Source of the DNA: Sipunculus nudus
Taxonomy: Eukaryota > Annelida > Sipuncula > Golfingiida > Sipunculidae
Assembly: GCA_026874595.1 (NCBI GenBank)
Contig: CM049322.1
Coordinates: forward strand, 59,400,886 to 59,464,885
Length of the DNA: 64,000 bases
Reading direction: 5' to 3'
Each line of letters opens with the position of its first letter. Within the stretch, counting starts at the first letter, position 1. Both the position numbers and the translations under genes were made by a program. Below, one piece after another: positions 1-10,890 of the stretch. Under the pieces are notes generated by a model that was given only the letters and a program-made list of their open reading frames with translations, ran no database searches and had not been told where the DNA came from.

Positions 1-235
1 GTTATATCATTGCATCGTGAGTACAGCACTGACTGTTGTTGGTGTATGTTTTATCGTTGCAGTGTGAGTACAGCACAGAATGTTGTTGGTGTATGTTTTT
101 TCATTGCAGTGTGACTACAGCGCTGACTGTTGCCGGTCTATGTTTTGTCATTGCAGTGTGAGGACAGCGCTGACTATTGTTCGCGTATGTTTTATCATTA
201 CATTGTGAGTACAGCGCTGACCGTCGCTGGTCTAT
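1..235 (+). repeat. 47-bp tandem repeat of splice acceptor plus exon start, 5 units
   Basis: Five head-to-tail 47-bp units begin at 1, 48, 95, 142 and 189, and a sixth starts at 236 and runs into the cysteine-rich exon. Each unit has a pyrimidine-rich stretch, an acceptor-like TTGCAG (degraded to TTGCAT or TTACAT in units 1 and 5) and the start of the exon (TGTGA.TACAGCGCTGACTG). They look like tandem copies of the intron end and first codons of the following exon. The array may continue upstream of the window. Confidence 0.85.
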
Positions 236-250
236 GTTTTATCATTGCAG

Positions 251-337
251 TGTGACTACAGCGCTGACTGCTGCTCCAAGACGTGTTATTACTATACATG
301 TCAGCCCGGAAATAGCTGTGCCGACCTCAAAGCAAAT
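251..337 (+). CDS. Cysteine-rich module exon (cystine-knot-like), partial gene
   Basis: After a TTGCAG acceptor ending at 250 an open frame encodes a short cysteine-rich module. Spacing is C-x5-CC-x3-C-x4-C, ending with a further PGNSC. This pattern is seen in many small secreted inhibitor-cystine-knot-like peptides, but the module is too short to assign a family. A possible donor (GTCAGT) at 338 would make the exon 87 nt, phase 0 at both ends, matching the second module at 847. The GTCAGT donor is weak, and without splicing the frame stays open to 427. The upstream exons, including any signal peptide, lie outside the window. Function unknown. Confidence 0.5.
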
Positions 338-775
338 GTCAGTACCAGAGCTTTATATCAAAATAACACGATAATACACATCCATTATAACATACCCAAC
401 TGTTATGTGATAGTTTGCGTACTTTAAAAAGTCACTCATTAATGAAAACTTTTTTGATTATGACACTGGCGATCACTCAGGTACCTTATATTATACATTT
501 CGTGGCGGTTTTTAGGTAAACAAAAATCAATTTGTGTTGTTAATTTATAGAATTCCAAGATTCCTTACCATCTTTTCTTCAATATTGCATCATATACTCA
601 CATAAAACAAAGATAACTAATATATATATATATGTGTGTGTGTGTATGTGTATATCAAAGGTAAATGATGGGTCTGAGTCACTACCGCCGTTTTCGCCTC
701 ATCAGCTTGCTCTGTTGATCAACTTAGAGCGTGAGAAAGACTGCATTTTCGAAGAGCTTTATACGCACAAACACA

Positions 776-833
<58 letters not shown>

Positions 834-846
834 CTTTCCTCCCCAG
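338..846 (+). other. Probable intron between the two cysteine-rich exons
   Basis: AT-rich sequence with no coding signal. It contains a TG/TA-rich stretch near 620-655 and a (TA)n run at about 779-826. It ends in a pyrimidine-rich tract and CCCCAG, a good acceptor for the exon at 847. Confidence 0.45.
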
Positions 847-984
847 TGTCGTCGACATGATGACTGTTGCTCAAGAAATTGTAGAAGGAACACGTGTGAA
901 GCGAAGGGTTCAAGCATTCACGGGAGTGTAACGTTCCTGGTGACGGCTGCTATGACAACAACAATGATAAGAGGCGCAGTGTAG
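847..984 (+). CDS. Cysteine-rich terminal exon (cystine-knot-like module)
   Basis: Following the acceptor at 845-846, 45 codons run to a TAG at 982-984. The first 17 residues repeat the module of the 251 exon with the same C-x5-CC-x3-C-x4-C spacing, including a shared D-CCS core, and are rich in arginine. The remainder is a Ser/Thr/Ala-rich, moderately hydrophobic tail (GSVTFLVTAAMTTTM) that could be a GPI-attachment or membrane signal. This is an inference, because the tail ends in Arg-Gly-Ala-Val and is not strongly hydrophobic. It reads as the last exon of the gene whose earlier module is at 251. No family name can be given. Confidence 0.5.
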   Translation, partial: CRRHDDCCSRNCRRNTCEAKGSSIHGSVTFLVTAAMTTTMIRGAV

Positions 985-1944
985 AACAATGTATAACCAC
1001 AATGGAATACTGAAGGAACATACATTGGTCACTTGTTTTAACATGGACTTGTTTATATCATTTATATTTGATGGACATAATGTGCAGGATGTGATAGCAG
1101 GATAACAACCCTAAGGGCACATATACATTTGGCTGTGGCGCCCTCTGTAAACTCTACGAGACATTACATCAATCTTTTTACATTCCATTTAATCTCTCTG
1201 TGCTTATCATGAGTCAGCACATTTGAAATAAAAAAGAAACATAGAGCTAATACGTATATGAGCCGTACTTATACACTTAAGTTAATATATACTAGAACTA
1301 TAACCTTCATTTTAAAATAAAACATTTCATTGCATTTATGACAAAGCATGAGACTTTATATTAAAAAGGTAATTCAACAATGCCTAAGAAACGAGCAGAA
1401 TTGGAAAAAAACTACGTTTGCAAGGGCGCTGCATATCGGTTATTTTAGCTGCGTGTTTGTTAAAAAGAATTTAGTAGCAGAAATTTTTGTTAAACGTGTT
1501 ATCAGAAACAGTATCACCTGTAGATATATTCACAGGCACAGGGACTGTGTCAGAAACTAGGTACGTCTCCTCTGATCTGGTTGATCACCACAAAACTACC
1601 GGGAGACGGTGTCGGAATCCTTGACAACACACCTCTACATACAATCAAGCCATGGCGAGCGCTGAGGATTATATCGTTAATAATGATACTAATTTTAATT
1701 AACATCTGAAAGGTAGACGAGCAAGATGCTGTGATGGACCTTGAAAATCTGATAATGGATGATGAAGAAATGCTGCTGTCTGTTCTATGATACTATTAAA
1801 ACTGATAAAAGGAATGCTTCATGCAGTGTCTAATGTTTTGTTCTTGAATTTTGATATTAACAGCACCATGAGTTAAAAAAAACTCAATCATCTAATGATA
1901 AGACCAAAACATGAATACCGAAGCAAATCAATACTTTTTAAATA
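985..1944. other. 3' flank of cysteine-rich gene; no further gene seen
   Basis: AATAAA-like signals occur near 1226 and 1315 and could serve the preceding exon. The 70-residue open frame at 1348-1560 has no recognisable domain and lies in ordinary AT-rich sequence. Nothing else is visible up to the pogo-like element. Confidence 0.4.
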
Positions 1945-2270
1945 CAGTAAAACTCGTTGTGTCGAAGTCGAAGGGACTGGTGAATTTACTTCGACACAAC
2001 CGGAGTTCGAGACAACCGATATTCATCATATATAATCTCCTTCAGCCTTGATAATTATCAATAAATCATGCACCATGTTTATGGCCTATATAATATAGTT
2101 ATAACAAATGTTTGCATGAAAGAACAACATAAATGATATAACTAATTTATTTGTAATTAAAAAAAACATAAGTTCCACCAAAATAGGATTAGGTAAATAA
2201 AAAAGTAAAGCAGTTAAGCAGTATAACATGCTCTATGGTAAAAAAAAGAGTCTGAAAGGTTTCATCTTCC

Positions 2271-2272
<2 letters not shown>

Positions 2273-2347
<75 letters not shown>

Positions 2348-2372
2348 TGAGAGAGAGAGAGAGACAGAGAGA
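2273..2372. repeat. (TA)n then (GA)n microsatellite
   Basis: A run of TA dinucleotides from about 2273 to 2330 passes directly into a GA-rich run ending near 2372. Confidence 0.9.
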
Positions 2373-2925
2373 GAGTCATGTATGTTTATCCTAAACACAT
2401 CGAAGGTAAGGATTCCATTATGTTTGGTTTATTAATAACTTCTTATTTTGAATTAATGCTTTGTCGCGAGGGAAGAAAGGCATGATTATGAGTGACTAAC
2501 TGGCCAAACAACGGTCCAGGTATGTCAATCATCGCGCATAATGGGTAAGATCATTGCCGGAATTAATTTTATAACTGGTCATCACGGCCGTAGATATGAT
2601 TCAATTGATGCAACGTGCACAACTGTTATCCAAACATTAAAGCGGCATGACCTCGAGTCGAGCGACAGAGCCGTCGCGCTTGGTGAGTAAGAGCCGTGGC
2701 GGTATTAATTACTTAAAACTCATCAGGTCATCAGGGCACAATCACGATTGTTATCTAAACATTCTAGCGACATGACTTCGAGTTGAGCGATAGAAATATT
2801 AGCTTGGGACCAGTAAAACACTTCGACACATCAAGTTTTTCGACACATCCGAATTCGACACAAAAGGAGTTAAATTGGTAAGGTTTTAACTGTTTTTGCA
2901 GGGACTTCACATTAGACTTCGACAC

Positions 2926-4745
2926 ATTTATTTATTTATTTATTTTATTTACATAATGTTTATACAGGAAAAACCAATCAGTTTAAATTAAACTGGTCTT
3001 ACTTGGTGCCCTGTATCAGTACAAATAAAACATACAATGACTAAACTATCAATACAATGCATAAAATAATACCTTGACTAAAAATATAAACATGAACATA
3101 TGGACTCAAATCATAAAAGCATATTAAGAGTTAAGAAAGTATATCAATATATACATCTATAGACAGAAGGAGTAAACTAAAATATCACATTTAATCAGTA
3201 TATATATACATGCAAATATGCGAGGCGTACGAACCAATAATATTACAATAATCTCTAGCATTTATGGACCTGATCATTGTTAGATTCAGTTAAATACGTA
3301 TGAAATTAATTAACAGTTGTTGTATGATCTATGAAATGATAAAAGAATGAGTGCTACATGTATAAAACGCAAATTTATGCAAATATAACATGTGTCATAT
3401 AGAACATACAGTTGCTAAAATTTCCAATTTGATTCGTTTCTTAAAAGATGCACAAGTTATGGCTGACTTAGATTCATTGGATAAACTATTCCATACTTTT
3501 GGCCCCATATATAGTAAAGATTTTTTCAGATAGTTTGTTCTAGGTTTAGGAACGACTAAATCATAGCTCACAGCAGCTCGGGTTTGATGATTGTGAGCTT
3601 CATTGACAAAGTGAAAATTATTCTCTTGTAAACCGGGAACAAACACATTTATACATAAGTACTGCAACAGAATACATATAGCGTTGACGTATATTCAACC
3701 AACCCAGTTCATTTACTATGGTTATAGAATCAACATTTCTGTCATAGTTTTTGGATATAATGCGGGCAGCTCTGTTTTGTATTTTCTGTACCGTATCATT
3801 GGTAGACAATAATGAACAACCCCAAATGCTTAGGGCATAGTCAATATGAGGCTGAATTATAGTTGCATAAACCTTAGTAAGAGATTGCATAGACAGATAG
3901 CTTGATATTCGGTAAAGAACTCCTATCTTTTGAGATAGTTTTTTGGATAGAGAGTGAACATGTGGTTTCCAGGATAAATTAGCATCTATTATAACGCCAA
4001 GTAGATTAATCTTATTAGAACAAAGTAATGTTGTATCTAATATTGATATCTTGAGTTTGTGATCAGCAATTCTATGAAGATTTCCAAGTAGCATAACATT
4101 AGATTTATTATAATTCAGAGTGAGCAGGTTTTCGTCGTACCAGGTGGTCACATGATTTACTACTCGCTGTAATTTAATCTCAGCTTCTACAGCATTTTTA
4201 CCATGGCAATATACAGTGACATCATCAGCGTACATTACAATACCATCAGTATTTAGCACATTTGGAAGATCATTTATGTATATCAAAAATAAAATAGGGC
4301 CGAGAACTGTACCCTGAGGAACACCTACATTAACAACAGCAGCATTGGATAGATTGTTGTTGTATTTTACGATCTGTAGGCGATCATGGAGGTAAGATTG
4401 AAACCAGGCAACTGTTTTCTTATCAAAACCAAAAACGAACAACTTTTCCAATAATCTTTTATGATTTATGGTATCAAATCCTTTGGTTAGGTCGAAAAAA
4501 CAAGCAGCAGTAACTTTACCCTGATCCATAGTTTTATATACGTCATTTGAAAATTTACTAAGAGCCGTTACAGTAGATTTTCCGGGCAGATATGCGTGCT
4601 GACTTTCTGAAATTCTATTGCTATTTGTGATAAACCTGATTAGTTGCCTTTGTACAGCTTTTTCAAATAGTTTCGCAACGTGAGGTATTATTGATATGGG
4701 TCTGTAATTACTCTTATTTGCTTTATCGCCTTTTCCTTTGCGGGA
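2926..4745 (-). mobile_element. 5'-truncated CR1/Jockey-type LINE
   Basis: The minus strand encodes the C-terminal half of a non-LTR reverse transcriptase, then a 3' region ending at 2926-2950 in a TAAA-repeat tail (TTTATTTATTTATT on the plus strand). The endonuclease and the start of the RT are missing, as expected for 5' truncation during target-primed integration. The insertion sits within the TTCGAC-rich sequence of the pogo-like element, so it is younger than that element. Sequence between the frame end (3395) and the tail is untranslated. Confidence 0.8.
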
Positions 4746-4781
4746 ATTCGACTTAACCGAGTTCGACTTACGAGGTTTCAC
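3395..4781 (-). pseudogene. Reverse transcriptase of the LINE, frameshifted
   Basis: Frame 4781-3618 carries RT motifs in order: SNYRPIS (residues 24-30), motif A with catalytic Asp in FFDLTKGFDT (Asp97), motif B GVPQGTVLGP (153-162) and motif C YADD (184-187). It continues through a typical thumb region. A second frame, 3667-3395, overlaps its end and continues the family's usual C-terminal region (RTNYLKKSLLYMGPKVWNSL), so one frameshift lies between about 3618 and 3667. The first residues of the long frame (4781 to about 4746) come from the host DNA element, not the LINE. Key catalytic residues survive, but with no endonuclease the copy is dead. Confidence 0.8.
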
Positions 4782-4841
4782 TCCATATATAATTAAAGTA
4801 AATCTTCACTTACTTACCCGCTCTCAAATTCCTATTTTCAG

Positions 4842-5873
4842 ATGATTTTTAAATTGGTTTAAATATCGCTGGCCACCGGAACTTGGTAGACCTACAGTTC
4901 CAAAGTCCCAGCCACCGGATAGGTTCACAGTCGTAAAAGGATCGACGCACATTGCTAATTCCAGAGGCTTCGTTGAGTACATGTTGTTCAATGATACAGC
5001 TCTGAGCTTTTTGGAATGGGTAAAGGATATCTACATACCAGACGAACACTACTTCTCAACATTAAATCATAGCTGGGGGTTCCCGGTGTCTATAAAGGGA
5101 TGCTTATGATAATATTTTATATCCACACAACATTGGAAGATTTTTAAAAGTTGAATGATATCAAATATTGTTAAACGAGTATGCAAATGAGTTGCATAAT
5201 CTGTAAAAGAAATAATTAATGAAACATTTTCGAACATTGCATAAATTGTGAATTTGCTCAATTACATCATTTACATGGAAAAATGATCAATTCCTTAAAC
5301 GGTGTATAATGTTTAATACGATCATTTTTTTTTTGTAAAAAAAAATCAGTAACAAGATAGAATTCTAGGTTTGTGATATGTTCGATAACTGATTATTTTT
5401 ATATATCCCCCGCTTGTATCTCATTGGATATTTAATATATATATCAACTGACCTATGATCATCATGCAACACATTTTATATCCTGTTTCATTTTAACTTT
5501 AAGTAAATTGTAAATAGCATTTAATCATTACATAATTGTGAGCTGCAAACAAAACCTCATAACGATGTGTACAATTTTACATGTATGTGACCCGGACGAT
5601 AAACTAACCTATACCCGGCTCAAAATATGGATGTTCGAAGGAAATCCAAAATATCATAGTCATTGGACCAGATATATTTGTAACTTTGGTGTCGGAGACT
5701 TGTACCGGTTTGTAAACTCAAAGACTCTTTTCCTCAACCAGATAGATTTTCATCTTGATCCAGTCGCATTTGAATGTGCTGAATTGTGGTAGGTAAATCG
5801 TACACTTCAGGAAACAAACCCCGACTTCGATATTTATTTTTATCGGAACCTTACGTTTGTCAATAACCACAAC
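4842..5873 (+). pseudogene. GCNT-like glycosyltransferase pseudogene (exons 2 and 3 only)
   Basis: This is a direct copy of exon 2, intron 2 and exon 3 of the intact gene at 27166-29510. Exon 2 is at 4842-5101 after an intact TTTTCAG acceptor. It starts with an in-frame TGA where the intact gene has CGA, and its donor GTATG is changed to GGATG. The conserved catalytic-region motif IPDEHYFSTL is still readable. Exon 3 begins near 5589 but the acceptor TAG is changed to TAT, and a TGG-TAG stop (near 5790) interrupts the C-terminal region. Exon 1 is absent; the pogo-like element and LINE lie where it would be expected. Confidence 0.9.
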
Positions 5874-7395
5874 TAAAGCCTCAATGATGATTCGTGCATG
5901 GAGTGGTAACAGCTGTAGACTATTTGCCAATATGAACTTGTCTCTCATGTGTGCTCCCATGCGTGCATAATCATACCTTTTTTTTAATTTTACTGTTCCC
6001 TTTCCTTTGATTATCAGCCTCGAAACACATTATGATAAATAAGTAACAAAGAATAAAATTTAAGCATTCATTGAGACAGTATATAAAGTAATACCCGTCT
6101 AATCCGGCAAATTCCCTGGTCGGACAAAGGAATACTTTTTGTGTATCTGAAAGGTATTGTTTGTTATGAATACCCTAGATTGAACAACCAAAAAACTTTG
6201 TTACAGGTTAGATATTGTATGGTGGGGTTCATTTTATATGTTCTCATAAGTGGTTGTAAAAACGGTGGTACAAAACTGCCAGATATTGAATTTTGATAGA
6301 AAGTCAGCATATTACGTGAATAATAAAGATGAAAACTCTACAAAAACTATTTTTAATATTTGTGGAATTGAGAACATCCATGCGAATTTTGACACACGCA
6401 CGTAAATGAAAAGCTACCAGGATTTTATATGCATATATAGTCTAGATGCATGGGGGAGTTTTACTTCAAGTACATCCGCCAGCACCTAGTTGTGTTGCCT
6501 GTGCTGTCTTCTGTAGACTTGTAGTCTGACTAAAGGGAGTTCGTGCTGGTTGTGTTGCTTGTGCAGATTTCATTCCAAAGGTCCGGAAAGGGGTGAGGCG
6601 TCCAAGTAGCAAAAATGGGTCTGAAACCCTTAAATAAAGGCTGTGGTGACCAAAAACGGGGTCCGCCTTGCCCTTTGGATCCACTTCTTCTGCTAGGCAT
6701 GCCGATTACCGTTTATTTATGATGGAACAAAATCCTTGCCATAAAACATATATAATAGTGATGTTTACATATCGCATTTACGCTTTCATAATTAACATAC
6801 CTACTTAATGTAAATGATAATATTACGAATTTATAGAGCTGTCACATTGTATATTAAATTAAACGTTTCTTAACGAATCTGACAGCTACATTTGTCCTCG
6901 TTCAGTTGATTTTACACGGGTGTTTTATAACATTAGCGCTGGTTCACTTATTGCGACCCCCGTCCCGGCCTGTTGTGTCGCTTCCCCAGTAAAGACTCCC
7001 CCATAACATCATGTTTCGTCAGCACACACAACAGTCCATGGCGTAATCGTGTGAAACCTCTATGGACCCTGATTTCTAAGAACTACCAAAATCTTATATA
7101 AAGAGGTAAGTTTAAGATTTATTTATAAAGAAGATAGAGATGGTGAAACTCTGACTGAATGTGGTTGTTCGTTCTATAGCCTTGGTGCCACATCTGTGAA
7201 GACTCTCAAACGACACATCTCACTTCGTGCCTAAGAAACCACTAAATGTCCTTGGTTAAATGACCAGACTGAATCATAGAATATTAAAAGGTTTCTAATA
7301 TAAAAAGGTTATAGACCGTTAATGGCTTCCGTGGCTTCTCACTCAGGAAGTCTGGGTAAAGCAAAATGGATTTCATGTGGCTTCTAAGTATACCT
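5874..7395 (+). repeat. Downstream block of the GCNT unit, copy 1
   Basis: Non-coding sequence in the same orientation as 29511-30700 and 59417-60990. Shared landmarks are the GTAATACCC(C/G)TCT..TCCG(A/G)CAA motif near 6090, the TGAAAACTCTAC stretch near 6330, about 1.6 units of the 60-bp GTGTTGCTTGTGCTGTCTTCTGTAG repeat (6490-6570), the TTGCCCTTTGGATCCACTT motif near 6670 (shared with 60266) and CCTTGGTGCCACATCTGTGAAG near 7180 (shared with 60750). No gene is seen. Confidence 0.75.
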
Positions 7396-7690
7396 GTCAA
7401 CCAAAAATGTGTTTGGGAACACATAAAAATGTGTACGAGATATGTATTTGAGATGAGGCATTAAAAGGTGTACGGAATCACGTTTAATGTGTATGATAAA
7501 TGTAATGTGTTCTGTAACGCATTAAAAAGTGTTAAGGAACACACGTAGATGTGTTTGGGAACTCATATAGATGTGTTTGAGAGTTGTACTGGGACGAGGT
7601 ATTAAATATATACAGAAACATAGTAAATGTGTATTGTAAACCTAATGTGTGATGAAACGCATTTGATGTATTCCGATTGTGATAAAATGT
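7396..7690. repeat. Degenerate ATGTGTTTGGGAACACAT repeats at duplication breakpoint
   Basis: Imperfect repeats of AATGTGTTTGGGAACACAT-like and AATGTGT(A/T)(C/T)G sequence, each partly self-complementary. Related sequence lies at 59130-59250 (reverse orientation) and 60970-61005 (direct orientation). The left arm of the inverted duplication begins here. Confidence 0.65.
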
Positions 7691-9088
7691 GTTCTGCAAA
7701 AGTTCCAAAAAACTTGCATCATCTTAAGACTGGAATACAAAATGTACGTAGTCAGGAATAAAAGTATCTAATCCCTATTATGCAGCTGCATTTTCACCTA
7801 ATACACTGAAAACATATAACAAAGCCATTAACAAAGATTTGAACCATTTATTATAAGACTTTTACCAAATTTTATCCAGTTTATGAACAAATAGATTATA
7901 GTCATTGTTCTTATTGAATACAGATACATGGGTCCGCAGTGATGTTTTTCTGTAGCATGCAGGCCAAACACTCACAATAACATCCCATATTATAACTTAA
8001 CTAAGTGATGCACACACTATAATATACGAAGATATGTATGGGTATATATGTAGAGTGCATGCTGCATGTCAGAACATAGGGTAAAAATAAGTTCAATGTG
8101 TCTGCAGTCATTATACACTCAGCTACGTTGTAGCTCTCTGGGATCACCGGCTCATTCCGCTCCTTTTCTTGGAGAGCATAAAAACTTGGGTCCGCTTAAT
8201 TCCTATAAAAAAGAAGAAAACGAACGTATGAGAAAAACCAAAAACCAACAGGCATGAAATATTGTGCAGTTGTATATTAGCATTGAATGTGATATATTCT
8301 CTGATAATTATATATACATATATATGTGTGTATATGCATATATGGGTGTGTGTATGGTATGAAATATATATAAATTACCTATAAGTTTTAAAACGAATGT
8401 TGAGTTGAAAAAAAAATGTGTAAACTTTCGGCGAGTTTCTACAATAGTTACAAAAACTGTGTTTATCGGTATGAACAGTAAAACGGTTCCCAGCTTATCC
8501 TATTTTCTCTGGAGAAGTCCCAAGTACTGTTCAAAGCTGATGTCAGACAAGTCATCCTGAAAAAAAAAACTATTCGATTTACTTAGAAAAATAATATTAG
8601 TGCAAGTTTAAATTTTAGCTACCGTAACTTGTATTCAACTGAGCTAAAAATATGAAGATGAACAAATCTCTATATCTATTTTTAAATATTTTAATACGAA
8701 TATTGTTTACCCAATTTGTGACACAAGAGCATCCCAGAAAGGATAAATAGTCATATTAAATATAAATTAATCAGTCTTGTTAATAAGCTGTTTTAGTCAA
8801 TGGAGCTTATATTTTATACAAAAGGAAAGAGAAGTAAGGGTATTTATTTTAAAAATTCAAGACATATATGCTAAGAATGATCATGTCCTATACGTGGAAA
8901 TTGATCATGATGTGTTAACAAGATCTTGATAATTCATGATTCCAAAACTTAAATGTATATATCATCTCTGAATGTATTAATGTAGTAGTATTTGAAAAGT
9001 CCTCAATGTCAGCAGTTCACAATGTAATAAGAACAATTAGATTTTCATCACGTTAACATACTCGCTGGACCAGTACTGGTTAACCCGG

Positions 9089-9091
<3 letters not shown>

Positions 9092-9150
<59 letters not shown>
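9092..9150. repeat. (TA)n microsatellite
   Basis: About 29 TA dinucleotides. The equivalent right-arm position carries a longer run (57718-57784), so the microsatellite predates the duplication. Another (TA)n lies at 9543-9580 in a stretch missing from the right arm. Confidence 0.9.
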
Positions 9151-9152
<2 letters not shown>

Positions 9153-9365
9153 CTGAAACATATTTACATGGCACGCATACACCTTTGTATAAATTTGTGC
9201 GCGTATGTGTCTGTATGAATAATTAAAGATAACAGTCATACAAACCTATGGGGGGCCACATATGTAGCTAAATTACCAACATAACAAACCTGTTGCTGTA
9301 TATAAGCACGCTGTGACTGTGACAATGACCTAACAAGTTAAACATATCGACCCCGTTCTGCATCA

Positions 9366-9538
9366 AGCTGTCTGCTGTCTTATCAGCAGTTGTTACTGTG
9401 CCCTGTACTGAGCGAAGCTGAACTTTGTGCATGGCCTTGTTAAGTTAGTTCTGTATAATGCATACACATAAAGTGAACAGGTGGAATCATGTTACGAAAA
9501 CGTCACTGGTAATGTAAAGTTGATAAATACGACAACAG

Positions 9539-9583
<45 letters not shown>

Positions 9584-10890
9584 TAATATAAAACTCTATG
9601 CACGTTCGTTGGTAACTACAAGACTGTATGTACATTATTTTAGGAGCAATGGTAGTCAGGTAGCCTTACACCATCATCTAAATCTGGATAATTAACACTC
9701 GGTGCTCTTACTGGCTGTATATATAATTAAGACATTCCACAAATAGCCAATTTTGATAAAACAATACATTCTTAACTTACCATAACTTAGAACTTGCTGC
9801 ATACACTCCGCCAGCTATGTCTGCCGAGATGATGGGCTACACGTACAAAGACTAGACAGTTCTTAAATTTGGCGGTTATGTGTCACATGACAACCATTTC
9901 CCTCTTAAGGAAAGGCTCATACACATTTCATGTGTTCTGAAACACATACTCAAACACAGTGGATATGTTCCAAAAAATTACAGTGAAATTCCTTCTTGCG
10001 GACACCTCACTAATGCGGACACTAAATCTCAGTCCCTTCAATTTTGCCTTTATAATATGTTTAACGTAAATTCAGTAAAGCAGACAGCTCACTATCCCGG
10101 ACAACAGACAACATTTCCCGTCCCGCGAGCATATACAGTACATATTGCGACCCTCCAAAGTGGACAGATATCGCGAGTTATTTATTATTCATATTTTTGC
10201 GGGAAGATGGCGGTCCGAGGTCATGACCTCGTATGACCTGTTCTAGTCAAAACGAAAGTCCTGGGACAAGCGTAATTTGGTGAACCATTGGAAATTATAT
10301 GTAAATATAGAGTATCGAAATTGTTGTTTATTTCTATAATTGTGTTGATGACACAATCATTTTTAAATTAAGATTGGCAGGTCAATATGGAAAAAAAAGC
10401 TTTCAAATTGAAACAGCTTTTCATTCGACAAGAGCACCAACAAAGACTGCCGTTCGTGCTTTGATTTCGGCGTCTGGCCCGCGGAACCCAATTTATAGTT
10501 TGTGAAGGTGAATGCATGGTGAAGACTTTATCCTTACAAATAATCTTCTAGTGCAACTGTCCATGAGCTGCCGCTTGCTTAGAGGAGGAAGCATGGTACG
10601 TCGAAGTGAAACTGCCAAGATTAGTTTGCGAGGCCTAGCTGATGTTTGTCTTTGTTTTTTTTTTTATAATTATATTTTATAAATTGTAAGGGCACATTTA
10701 AGCTATTTTGAAAATGATTTAAATCAAATCTATATAGCCTATTTCAAAGTAGACGTGCATTTAATGAAAACATAGGATATCAAAACATTCAATGGCCAAA
10801 TGACGCAATATGCCAAACTCCTCTTAACAGTACAACTCACTAATACAGACAAAATCCTGAGTGTCTAGCTCAGGGAAGTTTCACTGTATT
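9366..10890. other. 1.5-kb segment present only in the left arm
   Basis: In the right arm the flanks of this segment are nearly joined at about 57490-57515 (GAACTGGCAGAA next to CGGGGTCA). The left arm has an extra 1.5 kb, of which 9981-10886 is a TIR element. The rest (9366-9980) is AT-rich with a (TA)n tract and no coding signal. Either the left arm gained it in steps or the right arm lost part of it. Confidence 0.6.
9981..10886. mobile_element. Non-autonomous pogo/mariner-like element with TA target duplication
   Basis: The element starts CAGTGAAATTCCTTCTTGCGG and ends CTAGCTCAGGGAAGTTTCACTG. The ends form an inverted repeat over about 20 bases (CAGTGAAA-TTCC against CAGTGAAACTTCC) and are flanked by TA on both sides (9979-9980 and 10887-10888). 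It is 906 bp long with no transposase; an open frame crossing its left border is accidental. It is absent from the matching right-arm position. Confidence 0.7.

Larger units (their letters stand above)
1945..4786. mobile_element. pogo/Tigger-like DNA transposon remnant carrying a nested LINE
   Basis: The left end reads TA-CAGTAAAACTCGTTGTGTCG at 1943. The right end, read in reverse, is a related GTGAAACCTCGTAAGTCGAAC near 4782. CAGT(A/G)AAACCTCGT-type ends with a TA target are typical of pogo/Tigger-like elements. Several TTCGACACA and TTCGACTTA repeats lie just inside both ends (1960-2020, 2820-2930, 4745-4775). No transposase frame is seen. Inside are two related units of about 110 bp (2580-2700 and 2715-2820), a (TA)n/(GA)n stretch and the LINE at 2926-4745. 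The last few bases of the right end are imperfect, so that boundary is approximate. Confidence 0.5.
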
